Shown one piece after another: positions 18,256 through 27,520 of a stretch of 64,000 nucleotides of DNA; position 1 is the first letter of the stretch, and every line of letters begins with the position of its first letter. The stretch is taken from positions 1,550,001-1,614,000 of the forward strand of contig NZ_CP137134.1 of NCBI RefSeq assembly GCF_033095785.1, given 5' to 3'. Source of the DNA: Nitrosospira sp. Is2. GTDB taxonomy: Bacteria > Pseudomonadota > Gammaproteobacteria > Burkholderiales > Nitrosomonadaceae. Under the pieces are notes generated by a model. That model saw only the letters and a list, made by a program, of their open reading frames with translations, did no database searches and was not told where the DNA came from. A program made the translations under genes and the position numbers.

Positions 18256-18807
18256 CTACAATAGAGGTTTTAACATGCCCTCGAGCTTGCTTCGGCTCAG
18301 ACGCCCTAATTTTGACCCGGCTATGTTTCCGCTGCGATCGATAATAACCGTGAACGGCAGCGCTCCCTGGCGATTCCCCGCCGCATCGGCCAGTGCCATG
18401 ACGCTCAGGTCTCCAACCAGCACCGGGTAATTTATACCAATCTGCTTGCTGAAAGCCGCTGCCCTTTCTTTTTGATCCACCGCAATGCCGACAAAGACCA
18501 CTCCCTGCTCACCGAATTTCTTCTGAAGCTCAATGAACTCAGGAATTTCCTCCCGGCAGGGCTCGCACCAGCTTGCCCAGAAATTCACCACCATAACCTT
18601 GCCACGCCATTGGGAAATCGGCTGCAGCCTATCGGCAAGGTCAGGCAGGGTCGCGGCAAATATCGTCTCCGCCCCTTTTCGCGCCGTATCCGGCAACACT
18701 TCGAATTTGGCGCTACTGCTCGTCAACTGACTACGCAGCAGAACCCCCGCGGTCAATGCAATCATTGCAATACCGGTGTATAACAATACTTGTTGTAATT
18801 TTGTCAT
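18256..18807 (-). CDS. TlpA/ResA-like thioredoxin family protein
   Basis: About 183 residues from the ATG at 18807 (MTKLQQVLLYTG), giving an N-terminal signal anchor followed by a periplasmic thioredoxin fold. The active site is Cys81-Glu-Pro-Cys84 in NFWASWCEPCREEIPEF, with the cis-proline at GALPFTVIID. By family it is a membrane-tethered reductant, often used in cytochrome c maturation or copper delivery. DsbD, which supplies electrons to such proteins, is the next gene upstream on the same strand, about 180 bp away. Confidence 0.88.
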   Translation of the reverse strand: MTKLQQVLLYTGIAMIALTAGVLLRSQLTSSSAKFEVLPDTARKGAETIFAATLPDLADRLQPISQWRGKVMVVNFWASWCEPCREEIPEFIELQKKFGEQGVVFVGIAVDQKERAAAFSKQIGINYPVLVGDLSVMALADAAGNRQGALPFTVIIDRSGNIAGSKLGRLSRSKLEGMLKPLL

Positions 18808-18989
18808 TAGCCAACCCCGGTAAAATTCTGGTGAAGCTCCGATTTTGGCGCTGCGTCGCCATTGCAAGGACACTCCAGAGAGTGTACTAAATTCTCAGTG
18901 AATTGAATTATCTCTAGATGAGATCGAGACCCAAGGAATAAGTCCTCGCATGCCTATCTGTGCCCTTCGATGGCTTCCGCCCGGAAAGC

Positions 18990-20960
18990 CTAGATCAGCA
19001 CCGCGTTGAGGATCGACAAAAAACTGTCCTTATCCTGGTAGCCGATAAGCCTCACGCCGGGAATTTCGCGCCCCTGCCGGTCGAGAAACAAAATGCCTGG
19101 CGGCCCGAACAGCCTGAAGCGCTTGAGCAAAGCGGTATCATCCGGCGTGCCGGCGGTAACATCGACCTGCAGTAACACCACGTCCTTGAGGCGCGACTGC
19201 ACTTTGGCATCGGTAAAAGTGAAACGCTCCATTTCCTTGCACGAGATGCACCAGTCGGCGGAAAAATCCAGCATGACATACTTGTCTTTGGATTGGACAA
19301 TATGCTGTTCAAGTTCAGCTATCGATTTCACCTTTTGAAATGGTAAATGACGGGTTTTCTCCATCCCGGTTTGGCTTGTTCCGTTCACACCCGCGCCACC
19401 AACGCCTATCTTCGAAAGCGGTTGCAAGACATCGCGGCTGCCAGAGAAAACACCTATCAGCAGAGCAATTCCAGTCAGCAGTGCAATCATGCCCAGACCC
19501 TTTAGGAGTTTTTGCACTCCTGAGGCGCCGGGTTGCAGCGGGTCAACCGCGCGCAAATAAATGGCTGAGACGATCAACAGCGCAGACCATAGCAGCATAT
19601 GCGCCACCGCAGGGATTACCGGCGATATCAGCCATATGGCGACACCGAGCAGTAAAACGCCGAAAAAGTTTTTGACCGATTCCATCCAGGGGCCCACCCT
19701 GGGTAAAAGCGCGCCCGCGGATGCGCCCAGCAACAACAACGGAACGCCCATCCCCAGCGCCATGACAAACAACGCGGACCCGCCCAGGACGACGTCGCCG
19801 GTCTGGCTGATATAAAGCAGCGCCCCGGCCAGCGGCGCGGCCACGCAAGGGCCGACGATCAGGGCCGACAACGCGCCCATGCCGAATACGCCAGTCAGGT
19901 GACCACCCTTCAATTGCCCCGCCTCCTCAGAAACCTTGCTCTGCATGAAGCCGGGCAATTGCAGTTCATAAAAACCAAACATGGAGAAGGCGAGCACGAT
20001 AAAAACCAGAGCAAATGTGCCCAATACCCAGGCATTTTGTAAAGTTGCGGAGAGCATCGCGCCGGAAAGGCCAGCCGCGACGCCGGCGCAGGCATAGGTG
20101 ATCGCCATGCCAAGGACGTAGGCTAGCGAGAGAACAAAACCCCGCCTCTTGGTAATGTGTTCTCCCTTCTTTGCAATAATGCCCGATAGAATCGGAAACA
20201 TCGGAAATATGCATGGGGTAAAGGCGAGCAACAGCCCGATGCCAAAGAAACCGGTCAAAATCAGCCAGAAATTACCGCTATCGAACATTCGCTCTATCTT
20301 GGCGGATTCTGTCTCAATAGCGGGGGATCGCGACGATTGGAAGAGTTCCGACGCGGCGTCAGGCTTGGGGGCCGTAAAGGCAGGCGCCGCCACCGCGTTG
20401 TTGCTGATGGCACTGGCAGCCAACCCTGCCGCGGCTTTAGCCACGGGCAGGGTCAACTCAATTACCTTGCTGATAGGTGCGTAGCAGACGCCTATTGGTT
20501 CGTTGCACCCTTGATAAGTGGCAACGAGAGTAAGTTTGTCTGTCGACGACCCGTCGCGTTTCAAGGATACAACTGCCTCGAATGGCTGGTGAAACACTTC
20601 GACCTGACCAAAGGTAAGATCGCTTTTCACCGTACCCGAGGGGAGCGATATTTTCTCGATGGAGGTCTCGGTGTCCTTCGGCTTGAATGCAACCTTATCT
20701 TTGTAGAGATAATAATTTTTTGCCGGCTCGAATTGCGCGACTAGCGTATTCTCGTCTCGGACCCTGACCGTCAGCTTGAAAGCCTGGTCGGGAGGCAGCA
20801 ATTCCTCCTCATCGCTTTTATCGAAGCCCGTGCCGAGTTGCTTTAAACCTGAAAGAAAACCGAATGGCTTCCCCTCCTCGGCGAAAACGTTGATATTGGA
20901 AAAACAGAGCAATAGCAGCAAAAAGCGGCTCAAGCGCATCGAGAAACAGGTCCTGTTCAT
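18990..20960 (-). CDS. dsbD: thiol:disulfide interchange protein DsbD
   Basis: About 656 residues. A signal peptide is followed by the immunoglobulin-like alpha domain with its redox cysteines (YQGCNEPIGVCYAPI), eight membrane helices with two intramembrane cysteines (FTPCIFPMFPIL, GPCVAAPLAGA), and the C-terminal thioredoxin domain with FSADWCISCKEME. It carries electrons from cytoplasmic thioredoxin across the inner membrane. The ATG at 20960 overlaps the cutA stop by four bases (ATGA), which supports this start and translational coupling; an upstream in-frame GTG at 20996 would sit inside cutA. Confidence 0.95.
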   Translation of the reverse strand: MNRTCFSMRLSRFLLLLLCFSNINVFAEEGKPFGFLSGLKQLGTGFDKSDEEELLPPDQAFKLTVRVRDENTLVAQFEPAKNYYLYKDKVAFKPKDTETSIEKISLPSGTVKSDLTFGQVEVFHQPFEAVVSLKRDGSSTDKLTLVATYQGCNEPIGVCYAPISKVIELTLPVAKAAAGLAASAISNNAVAAPAFTAPKPDAASELFQSSRSPAIETESAKIERMFDSGNFWLILTGFFGIGLLLAFTPCIFPMFPILSGIIAKKGEHITKRRGFVLSLAYVLGMAITYACAGVAAGLSGAMLSATLQNAWVLGTFALVFIVLAFSMFGFYELQLPGFMQSKVSEEAGQLKGGHLTGVFGMGALSALIVGPCVAAPLAGALLYISQTGDVVLGGSALFVMALGMGVPLLLLGASAGALLPRVGPWMESVKNFFGVLLLGVAIWLISPVIPAVAHMLLWSALLIVSAIYLRAVDPLQPGASGVQKLLKGLGMIALLTGIALLIGVFSGSRDVLQPLSKIGVGGAGVNGTSQTGMEKTRHLPFQKVKSIAELEQHIVQSKDKYVMLDFSADWCISCKEMERFTFTDAKVQSRLKDVVLLQVDVTAGTPDDTALLKRFRLFGPPGILFLDRQGREIPGVRLIGYQDKDSFLSILNAVLI

Positions 20961-21286
20961 TTTTGGTCCGCGGCTGACGTTTCTTCGGCAATCCACTTCA
21001 AATAGGCAGGTAAACCACTGCTGATTGGGACAGCAATGATCTCGGGTAGTTCGTATGGATGGACGGTCTTGATCAGCTGCTCTAACCGCGCATAATGTTG
21101 GGCAAGCGTTTTGATAAGCACTGGCACTTCACTGACACTTTCATTTCTCCCCTCCCAGCGGTATACAGAGGTACAGTCAGCCAGGACATTTACGCAGGCG
21201 GCCAGGCGTTCATCCACCAGTTTGCTCGCAAGAGCCATGGCTGCGGCTCTATCGGGTAGATTTGTAAAAATGAGTATGGGTTCCAT
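20957..21286 (-). CDS. cutA: divalent-cation tolerance protein CutA
   Basis: 109 residues, full length for the family. Hallmarks: ILIFTNLPDRAAAMALA at the start, LAACVNVL, SVYRWEG, EVPVLIKT and HPYELPEIIAVP near the end. CutA forms small cytoplasmic trimers that bind divalent metals; the genetic link to copper tolerance comes mainly from the dsbD neighbour, which is also adjacent here. Its stop overlaps the dsbD start. Confidence 0.95.
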   Translation of the reverse strand: MEPILIFTNLPDRAAAMALASKLVDERLAACVNVLADCTSVYRWEGRNESVSEVPVLIKTLAQHYARLEQLIKTVHPYELPEIIAVPISSGLPAYLKWIAEETSAADQK

Positions 21287-21316
21287 CGAGCGTATTGTAG
21301 TCGCGGAAATGGAATT

Positions 21317-22228
21317 TTATCTGCTTTCGCTGGCAATTGCCGTGCCGGATGCGAAACAGTCGCGCACGGTGGGATAGCGGAGGTCTACGTGCAACTCATG
21401 CTTCAAACGCGTATTTGTCAGCCGCCGCGACTCCCGCATAAACGACAGCATGCCTGGCGATATCTGCTCCTCGGCCTGGGCGCGCGGGATGCGGGGGGGC
21501 CGTGGCAATCCGAACCGGTCGGCTATCAAATCAAAATACTCGCCCATTTTCAAGTGCGAGTCGTCACTCGCATGGTAGACCCTGCCCGGTCTGGCGAGAC
21601 GCAACGCGGCGAGCACGATACGTGCAAGATCGTCGGCGTGTATGTGATTGGTAAAGCTGTCCTCTTCCGGCAATAGCGCCGGTATCCCCGCACGCAAGCG
21701 CGCCAGCGGCAGGCGGTCCCCAGCATAAATCCCCGGCACGCGGAGAATCGAAACACTCGCGCCGGTGCGCAACCCCCAGCTCCTAAGCTGTCTTTCTGCA
21801 TCAACCCGGCGCAGTGCGCGTCCGGTCTGAGGGTTGAGCACGTGCGTCTCATCCACCAGCCTTCCCTCGCAATCACCATAGACACCGCTGGTACTGATGT
21901 ACACAAGTCGTTGTGGTAACATTGCTGCCTTTATCTTCCGGCGTCTTTTTCTTGTAAGCGCTGCGAGGAGATTCGCAGTCCGCGTGTCGTGCTCCCCCAG
22001 GTTGGGAGGCGGCGCCAAATGCAGCACTGCATGAGCCAAGCCGGAAATTTTGCTCAGGCTACCGGGTATATCCAGATCGCCAAACACGGGAGTGATACCC
22101 CGCAACCGCAAGGAAGCGCGGTTCTCCGGACGCCGGTACAGACCCAGCAACCGGTAATGTGCCCGTAGCAGGGGCGCTGCGCGGAACGCCACGTCGCCGC
22201 ACCCCACTATCAAGAGTGTCTGTTTCAT
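21317..22228 (-). CDS. NAD(P)-binding epimerase-like protein (YeeZ-like)
   Basis: 303 residues of the atypical SDR kind. The N-terminus has a dinucleotide motif close to GxGxxG (LLIVGCGDVAFRAAPLL); VYISTSGVYGDCEGRLVDE keeps the SDR serine and tyrosine region, followed by GRALRRVDAERQL where the lysine of YxxxK is not conserved. It resembles YeeZ, a cytosolic NAD-dependent epimerase-like protein without a firm substrate. It lies 30 bp upstream of cutA and may head the cutA-dsbD transcript. Confidence 0.8.
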   Translation of the reverse strand: MKQTLLIVGCGDVAFRAAPLLRAHYRLLGLYRRPENRASLRLRGITPVFGDLDIPGSLSKISGLAHAVLHLAPPPNLGEHDTRTANLLAALTRKRRRKIKAAMLPQRLVYISTSGVYGDCEGRLVDETHVLNPQTGRALRRVDAERQLRSWGLRTGASVSILRVPGIYAGDRLPLARLRAGIPALLPEEDSFTNHIHADDLARIVLAALRLARPGRVYHASDDSHLKMGEYFDLIADRFGLPRPPRIPRAQAEEQISPGMLSFMRESRRLTNTRLKHELHVDLRYPTVRDCFASGTAIASESR

Positions 22229-22279
22229 AAAATATTCAGTTTACCGCCACCTATTTATTTATTGATGCATTCGTAAGCC

Positions 22280-23320
22280 ATGCCCTATCAGATCACCATT
22301 CAGCCGAGTGGACATGTTTTCTTCGCCGAAGCCGGTGAAACCATACTGCAAGCCGCGCTTCGCGAAGGTTTTCCCCTTCCTTATGGCTGCCGGAACGGTG
22401 CGTGTGGAACGTGCAAGGGCAAAATCATACAGGGAACGGTCGATTTCGGCAGCTACAACGAAAGTGCGCTGTCGGAAGTCGAGAAAAAGGCCGGGATGGC
22501 GTTATTTTGCCGCGCCGTGCCGCTGGCGGAACTGGTAATCGAATGCCGTGAAATCGGAGCAATAAAGGATATCAAAGTAAAAACGCTACCATGCCGCGTG
22601 CACAAACTGGAGCGGGTGGCACCCGACGTAATGATTATTTCCCTAAAGCTTCCCACCAACGAACGCTTACAGTTTCTCGCAGGACAATACATCGATATCC
22701 TCATGAAAAACGGCAAGCGCCGAAGTTTTTCGCTGGCTAACGCCCCTCATGATGACGAGTTGCTGCAACTGCATGTGCGCAACTACCGCGGCGGGACATT
22801 CGCCGAGCATGTCTTCACCCAAATGAAGGAAAGGGATATCCTGCGCTTTGAAGGACCTTTCGGCACGTTTTTTCTACGTGAAGATTCGGACAAGCCAATA
22901 ATATTCGTTGCCAGCGGGACCGGGTTCGCTCCCGTCAAGAGCATACTTGAGCATGTATTTCACGTACGCAATTCGAGCGCCAATGAACGACAGATGGTGC
23001 TTTACTGGGGCAACCGGACCACGGCGGATCTTTACCTCGCAGATCTCGCGGGCAGCTGGCAACAGCAACACGACAACTTCACGTTTATTCCGGTGTTATC
23101 CGAGGCATTACCATCAGATAGCTGGAACGGAAGAACCGGGCTGGTGCATCAGGCGGTAATGGAGGACTTTGACGACCTCGCGGGTTATCAGATATACGCT
23201 TGTGGTGCGCCCGGTATGGTTGAAGCCGCGCATCGGGATTTCACCCAGTTGCGCGGACTCCCGGAAGAAGAGTTTTTTTCCGATGCGTTTACTGCTTCTT
23301 CCAGCGAACCGAAAGCCTGA
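22280..23320 (+). CDS. 2Fe-2S/FAD/NAD(P)H oxidoreductase, AscD-like
   Basis: 346 residues. An N-terminal plant-type ferredoxin domain has Cys37, Cys42, Cys45 (GCRNGACGTCKG) and Cys77 (ALFCRA). The FAD domain has RSFSLANAP, and the NAD domain GTGFAPVKSILEH and YACGAPGMVEAA. This is the layout of CDP-6-deoxy-3,4-glucoseen reductase (AscD/E3) and phenol hydroxylase reductases. No dideoxysugar genes are nearby, so it may serve another oxygenase or reductase. Start ATG at 22280, divergent from the YeeZ-like gene with a 51-bp shared promoter space. Confidence 0.85.
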   Translation: MPYQITIQPSGHVFFAEAGETILQAALREGFPLPYGCRNGACGTCKGKIIQGTVDFGSYNESALSEVEKKAGMALFCRAVPLAELVIECREIGAIKDIKVKTLPCRVHKLERVAPDVMIISLKLPTNERLQFLAGQYIDILMKNGKRRSFSLANAPHDDELLQLHVRNYRGGTFAEHVFTQMKERDILRFEGPFGTFFLREDSDKPIIFVASGTGFAPVKSILEHVFHVRNSSANERQMVLYWGNRTTADLYLADLAGSWQQQHDNFTFIPVLSEALPSDSWNGRTGLVHQAVMEDFDDLAGYQIYACGAPGMVEAAHRDFTQLRGLPEEEFFSDAFTASSSEPKA

Positions 23321-23395
23321 AAGAACGTTGACGTGCCCTGCCAGCGCGAGAACCGACTGGTGCACCTTATTAGCTTATTTGGGCAGGGCGGGGCG

Positions 23396-24598
23396 CTAAT
23401 CCAATTCCAGACGCCTCAATGCAAGCTCCAGCCCTTTGTCATAGTGGTCCTTCGCCGGCTCCGGCCGCCCGACTTTTTCGTATAACCGCGCCAATGCCAG
23501 ATGGGCCGTATAGCTCGGCTCCACCGAGAGGCTCGCCTCCAGATAGTTCTGCGCTTTGCCCCATAACTCGCAATGGGTGCAAAGTTTGCCGAGCGCGAGG
23601 AGGAGCGCCGCGTCGTTAGGATGAGACTTAAGCCACGCCTCGGCGCGTTCGATTTGCCGGATAGCATCGTTCTCAACACATTCGCCATAAAGCTCGGCTA
23701 ATTCCGAATCCCAACGATCATCAAGGCTCTGCTCGATTATCTGATGAGCTGCCCCACAATCGCTGAGCGTCGCATACGCGTGTGCGGCAGCGGCAGCCAG
23801 CTTGCTGTCCTTTTTATCAAGCGGGGAAATATTTTGCCAATATTCCTTTAGCGCCTGAGGGTCTTGCGTTCTGCTTTTAAAACCCTCCAAATGTGCATGA
23901 CGTCGCCACTGCCTGATCAGGTTCATGTCGAGCGCATTTCGGCGCTCTAGCTGACGCAGCAGATCCAGTACCGCAACCCAGTCCCTCGAAAGTTGCCGCG
24001 CTTTAAGTTCGAGGCGCAATGCAGCCGTATGCTGTCGAGTTCCTGTCGTCCGCAATGCGTCTAAAAGTTTCAGAGCCTCGTCTGGCCGGTGTTCATCCAG
24101 CAACAACTCGGCATGAGTCATGAGCCGCAGCGTTACTTCGTCTGGTGCACTCGATTCCGCCTTGTCAATGAACTCGTCCCGCTGTGAATACCTTCTCAGT
24201 TCGTGCGCGGAGCGCGCCGCAATCGTAGCGTTGATCGCAGCCATTTCGGGAGGCTGTTCCATTTCCAGCGCCGCGGCGCATGCGCGCTCGGCCTTGGCAT
24301 AGCGGCCTTCAAAGAATGCCCTGAGGCCATCCATCATCGCTGCATGAGCCTTCTCTCGGCGCTGCCGGGCGCGGAAATCGCTCACCTCGGCTGGCAGCCG
24401 GCTGGTAACGACAACCAGTCGCACTGCAAAATAAGCAACGAAAAGCAAGGCGAGGAGCACCGCCACCAGCAAATTAAGTGATAGCTCGATACGGTAAGGG
24501 GGGGAAACTACCAGCACATACCCACTGTTATATCTGGCTCCGAGCGTGACCGCTACCGCAAAGAAAAACAATGCGAGAAGCCAGACCGCTACTTTCAC
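23396..24598 (-). CDS. hemY: heme biosynthesis-associated TPR protein HemY
   Basis: 400 residues: two N-terminal membrane helices (VAVWLLALFFFAVAVTLGA and LNLLVAVLLALLFVAYFAV) and then helical TPR-like repeats (LLALGKLCTHCELWGKAQNY, AHLALARLYEKVGRPEPAKD). This is the proteobacterial HemY, not the Gram-positive protoporphyrinogen oxidase of the same name. It overlaps hemX by four bases and is last in hemCDXY. Its exact role is unsettled; it is thought to organise tetrapyrrole enzymes at the membrane. Confidence 0.92.
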   Translation of the reverse strand: MKVAVWLLALFFFAVAVTLGARYNSGYVLVVSPPYRIELSLNLLVAVLLALLFVAYFAVRLVVVTSRLPAEVSDFRARQRREKAHAAMMDGLRAFFEGRYAKAERACAAALEMEQPPEMAAINATIAARSAHELRRYSQRDEFIDKAESSAPDEVTLRLMTHAELLLDEHRPDEALKLLDALRTTGTRQHTAALRLELKARQLSRDWVAVLDLLRQLERRNALDMNLIRQWRRHAHLEGFKSRTQDPQALKEYWQNISPLDKKDSKLAAAAAHAYATLSDCGAAHQIIEQSLDDRWDSELAELYGECVENDAIRQIERAEAWLKSHPNDAALLLALGKLCTHCELWGKAQNYLEASLSVEPSYTAHLALARLYEKVGRPEPAKDHYDKGLELALRRLELD

Positions 24599-25644
24599 CT
24601 GTTTCCCCGGTCACGTGCTAAACGATAGTTCCGCACCGCATCCAGGCTGGCTGAAATACGAGGTAATTCGATGCCAACCTCGCTTGCACGCAACTGTTGC
24701 AGCGCTTCGAGCATATTGACGACGGGCAGGGATTTGTTATCGTAGTATCGGCCTATCCAATCTTGCGACGCATCGAGATCGGCCTTGAAACTTGCGCCAT
24801 CTCGCGCCAGCAGAGCGAGCCGTGCCGATAACAGGCGCAACTTGAGATTCTCGCTCAGGAAATATGCCTGTGATGGCGAGAGCAGGGGGATATCCGGCTT
24901 ATCCATGTGTTGAATACGCACCAGCCGTTTCATTTCGTCCCAGGTTTCACGCGCGAATCTGAGCCATATACTCTCCGATGCTGGTGTCTGATGTTGAGAA
25001 GCACCGGGTTCCGGGGGGCGCAGTTCCATTGCCAGCGGCAAAGCATCAACCGCAGCGGCAAGATTGTCGAGACGCAGGCTGATCCCCACCGTATCCAGAT
25101 ACGGCGCGGATTTCAGAACGTCCATGTCTTTGGATAGAATCTTGCGTAAGGGGGATAACTGAGGGCGGTCTATACGCTGCAGGCGGGCATCGGCCTCCTG
25201 CATCGCGATCAGTGCAGCCTTTACATTACTCGCCAACTGCAGCTGTTGATTCGCAATGAGCAGCAATTGCTCGACTTCCTCCAGCGTGGCCTCGTCGCGC
25301 GTTCGCGTAAGCTCCTGGTACAGCGCCTCCAGAGCCAGTTGCTGGCTTTGCGATTCAGCCAGCTTGGCTTCTAGCAGGCTGAGCTTCGTATCCAGCCTTC
25401 GTCCTGCCTCTGTTCCCTCAGTCGCAAGATGACGTGTTTCCTTACCTAGAGCATCTGCATCGGCCAGCCGTTTTGCGAGCTCATGTTGCAAGTCCCCGAT
25501 CTGGTTGCGAGTGTCGTACCACTGCCAAGCCATGACAGCGATAATAATAAATGCAAAAATCCAGAGAGGGTTGAAACGCCTGGGCGGGTTATGCGCCAGG
25601 TCCTGTGGTTCATTATTATCCGCAGGTTGAAGTTCCGCACTCAT
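24595..25644 (-). CDS. hemX: HemX, membrane-anchored tetrapyrrole operon protein
   Basis: 349 residues with one N-terminal membrane helix (FNPLWIFAFIIIAVMAWQWY), a coiled-coil region (about 45-110, heptads in RLDTKLSLLEAKLAESQSQQ) and a helical C-terminal domain. It matches the HemX family often mislabelled as uroporphyrinogen-III C-methyltransferase; no methyltransferase motifs are visible. It overlaps hemD upstream and hemY downstream by four bases each, so translation is probably coupled. Confidence 0.92.
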   Translation of the reverse strand: MSAELQPADNNEPQDLAHNPPRRFNPLWIFAFIIIAVMAWQWYDTRNQIGDLQHELAKRLADADALGKETRHLATEGTEAGRRLDTKLSLLEAKLAESQSQQLALEALYQELTRTRDEATLEEVEQLLLIANQQLQLASNVKAALIAMQEADARLQRIDRPQLSPLRKILSKDMDVLKSAPYLDTVGISLRLDNLAAAVDALPLAMELRPPEPGASQHQTPASESIWLRFARETWDEMKRLVRIQHMDKPDIPLLSPSQAYFLSENLKLRLLSARLALLARDGASFKADLDASQDWIGRYYDNKSLPVVNMLEALQQLRASEVGIELPRISASLDAVRNYRLARDRGNR

Positions 25645-26441
25645 TGTCTGGATGAAACACTGTTTTCAGCGCTAGCTCGCGACCGAAAATAATTTGACAT
25701 GCCCTCAAGCAGACCATCATCGCCGGAGGGCGTAAGAATCACATGGGTAAATCCCAGTGTGCCGGCAGTTTCGGCTATTCGTTCGTGGGAGACAAACAGG
25801 GGCGCCTTCTTAAGCCATGCCTGTTCCGCGTCTCCCACCATTTCGCACAGGTTGCGCAGTCCCTCACTGCTGGTTATGGTAATCGCATCCAAGCCTCCGC
25901 TTGCTGCCATTCTCAGCGGCGTAATGTCGACCTCCGGCTTGACTCGGCGGTAGCACTCCACATATTCGACCGTGGCGCCGCGTTTCCACAGCGTGTCCCC
26001 AAGCAGCTCACGGCCGCCATCCCCGCGAAATATCACCACACGCTTATCCGCGACCTCCCTCAATTCCGCCACGTCGAGCAAGGATTCGCTATCGAAACGT
26101 TTAGCGGGTGCAATGACATTATCGAGGCCGAAATGGGCCAGCGCTCTCGAAGTGCCCTGACCAACGGCCGCAACTTTCAATCCGGGGGGCAATGGCCGCA
26201 TTGCGCTTATTCGGGTCATCGCCTTGTTAACCGCGTTTGGACTGATGAAAATTGCGAGATCGAATTCATCCAGACGCCGGATCAACTCCAGCAACAGCCC
26301 CGGATTGGCCGTATCCCGAATTTCCAATACCGGAAATAAAACCGGATGACCGCCTGCCAGGCGTATTTTTTCGGCAAGCTGCCCCGCCTGGTGCGCCGGG
26401 CGCGTGACCAGGATATTGGCCCCCGCCAGCGTTTTAGTCAC
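25641..26441 (-). CDS. hemD: uroporphyrinogen-III synthase
   Basis: 266 residues, two-domain HemD fold. Cues are the N-terminal NILVTRPAHQAGQLAEKIRL, FISPNAVNKAM, VAAVGQGTSRAL and, in the second lobe, ITITSSEGLRNL and LFVSHERIAETAGTLGF. The enzyme cyclises hydroxymethylbilane with inversion of ring D in the cytosol. Sequence conservation in HemD is low, so the assignment leans also on its position: 4-bp overlaps with hemC before and hemX after. Confidence 0.93.
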   Translation of the reverse strand: MTKTLAGANILVTRPAHQAGQLAEKIRLAGGHPVLFPVLEIRDTANPGLLLELIRRLDEFDLAIFISPNAVNKAMTRISAMRPLPPGLKVAAVGQGTSRALAHFGLDNVIAPAKRFDSESLLDVAELREVADKRVVIFRGDGGRELLGDTLWKRGATVEYVECYRRVKPEVDITPLRMAASGGLDAITITSSEGLRNLCEMVGDAEQAWLKKAPLFVSHERIAETAGTLGFTHVILTPSGDDGLLEGMSNYFRSRASAENSVSSRQ

Positions 26442-27403
26442 GGATGACTCACAGGCTCCATTGCTCTGGAACCCAAGGCTGCCAGTATTTCCTCAGCGCC
26501 CCGCAGCTTAAGATTCCTTGCCAGTTGTGCGCCCATTTCCGTACCTGTTTGGGGGTCGCCGCTCAATTCATCACTTATGATACGCATTCCATCCTGGCTC
26601 GCCACGAATCCGCGCAGCCGAAGTACGCCCGCACTGATTTCCGCAAAACCTCCCAGCGGAACCTGGCAGCTGCCGCCGAGCGCCCGGCTCATGGCCCGTT
26701 CGGCCTCCACACACTGTGCGGTTTCTGGATGATGAAGCGGCTCCATGAGCTTGAGCAGATCGGTTCTATCTGAGCGGCATTCGATACCGAGGGCGCCCTG
26801 TCCTACTGCCGGCAAACTCAGTTCAGCGCTTAATAATGCCGCAATTCGATCGCCCAGCCCCAGCCGCTTCAAGCCCGCGGCTGCCAGGATAATAGCCGAA
26901 AACTGCCCCTCGTCCAGCTTCCGCAAACGCGTTTGTACGTTGCCGCGGAGCGGCCGGACTTGCAAATGCGGGAAGCGGGCACGCAACTGACTTTCGCGTC
27001 GCAGGCTGGAGGTTCCCACAACGCTACCCGGCGGGAGCTCATCAAGACCGGTGTATTGATTGGACACCAGCGCATCACGGGGGTCTTCACGTTCCGCGAT
27101 AGCCGCGAGAGAGAATCCCGAGGGCATATCCATCGGAACATCCTTCATTGAGTGAACGGCAATGTCCGCACTCCCGTTCTCCAGCGCTTGTTCCAGCTCT
27201 TTGATGAACAGTCCCTTGCCGCCGATTTTAGACAGCGATACATCAAGAATCTGGTCTCCGCGTGTCGTCATGCCAAATATGCTGAATTCGGTTTGCGGGT
27301 ATAATTTCGACAGGCGGTCGCAAACGTAATTCGCCTGCCACAACGCGAGAGCGCTCTCTCGCGTAGCAATAACGACTTTTGTGGGTATCGATGAATTGGG
27401 CAT
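26438..27403 (-). CDS. hemC: hydroxymethylbilane synthase (porphobilinogen deaminase)
   Basis: 321 residues. It polymerises four porphobilinogens on a dipyrromethane cofactor that is attached to Cys246 (ALGGSCQVPLGG). Other family marks are IATRESALALWQA, the catalytic aspartate in HSMKDVP, GTSSLRRESQL and LRGNVQTRLRKL. The ATG at 27403 lacks a strong ribosome-binding site. It is the first gene of hemCDXY and is divergent from ppc across 117 bases that must contain both promoters. Confidence 0.96.
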   Translation of the reverse strand: MPNSSIPTKVVIATRESALALWQANYVCDRLSKLYPQTEFSIFGMTTRGDQILDVSLSKIGGKGLFIKELEQALENGSADIAVHSMKDVPMDMPSGFSLAAIAEREDPRDALVSNQYTGLDELPPGSVVGTSSLRRESQLRARFPHLQVRPLRGNVQTRLRKLDEGQFSAIILAAAGLKRLGLGDRIAALLSAELSLPAVGQGALGIECRSDRTDLLKLMEPLHHPETAQCVEAERAMSRALGGSCQVPLGGFAEISAGVLRLRGFVASQDGMRIISDELSGDPQTGTEMGAQLARNLKLRGAEEILAALGSRAMEPVSHP

Positions 27404-27520
27404 TATTACGATGAGAAAATTAATGAATTATTTCCAACAGTTCATTTTAGCATGGCAGGCGGCTAGCCGGACTGCGCGAACGACACCTCAAAGTATGCCC
27501 CTCCCGAACGAGGTTGCGTT

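Noticed and set aside
23328..23391. Possible long-loop terminator after the AscD-like gene (GCCCTGCC ... GGCAGGGC)
   Set aside because: The loop is about 40 bases and no T-run follows in either direction.
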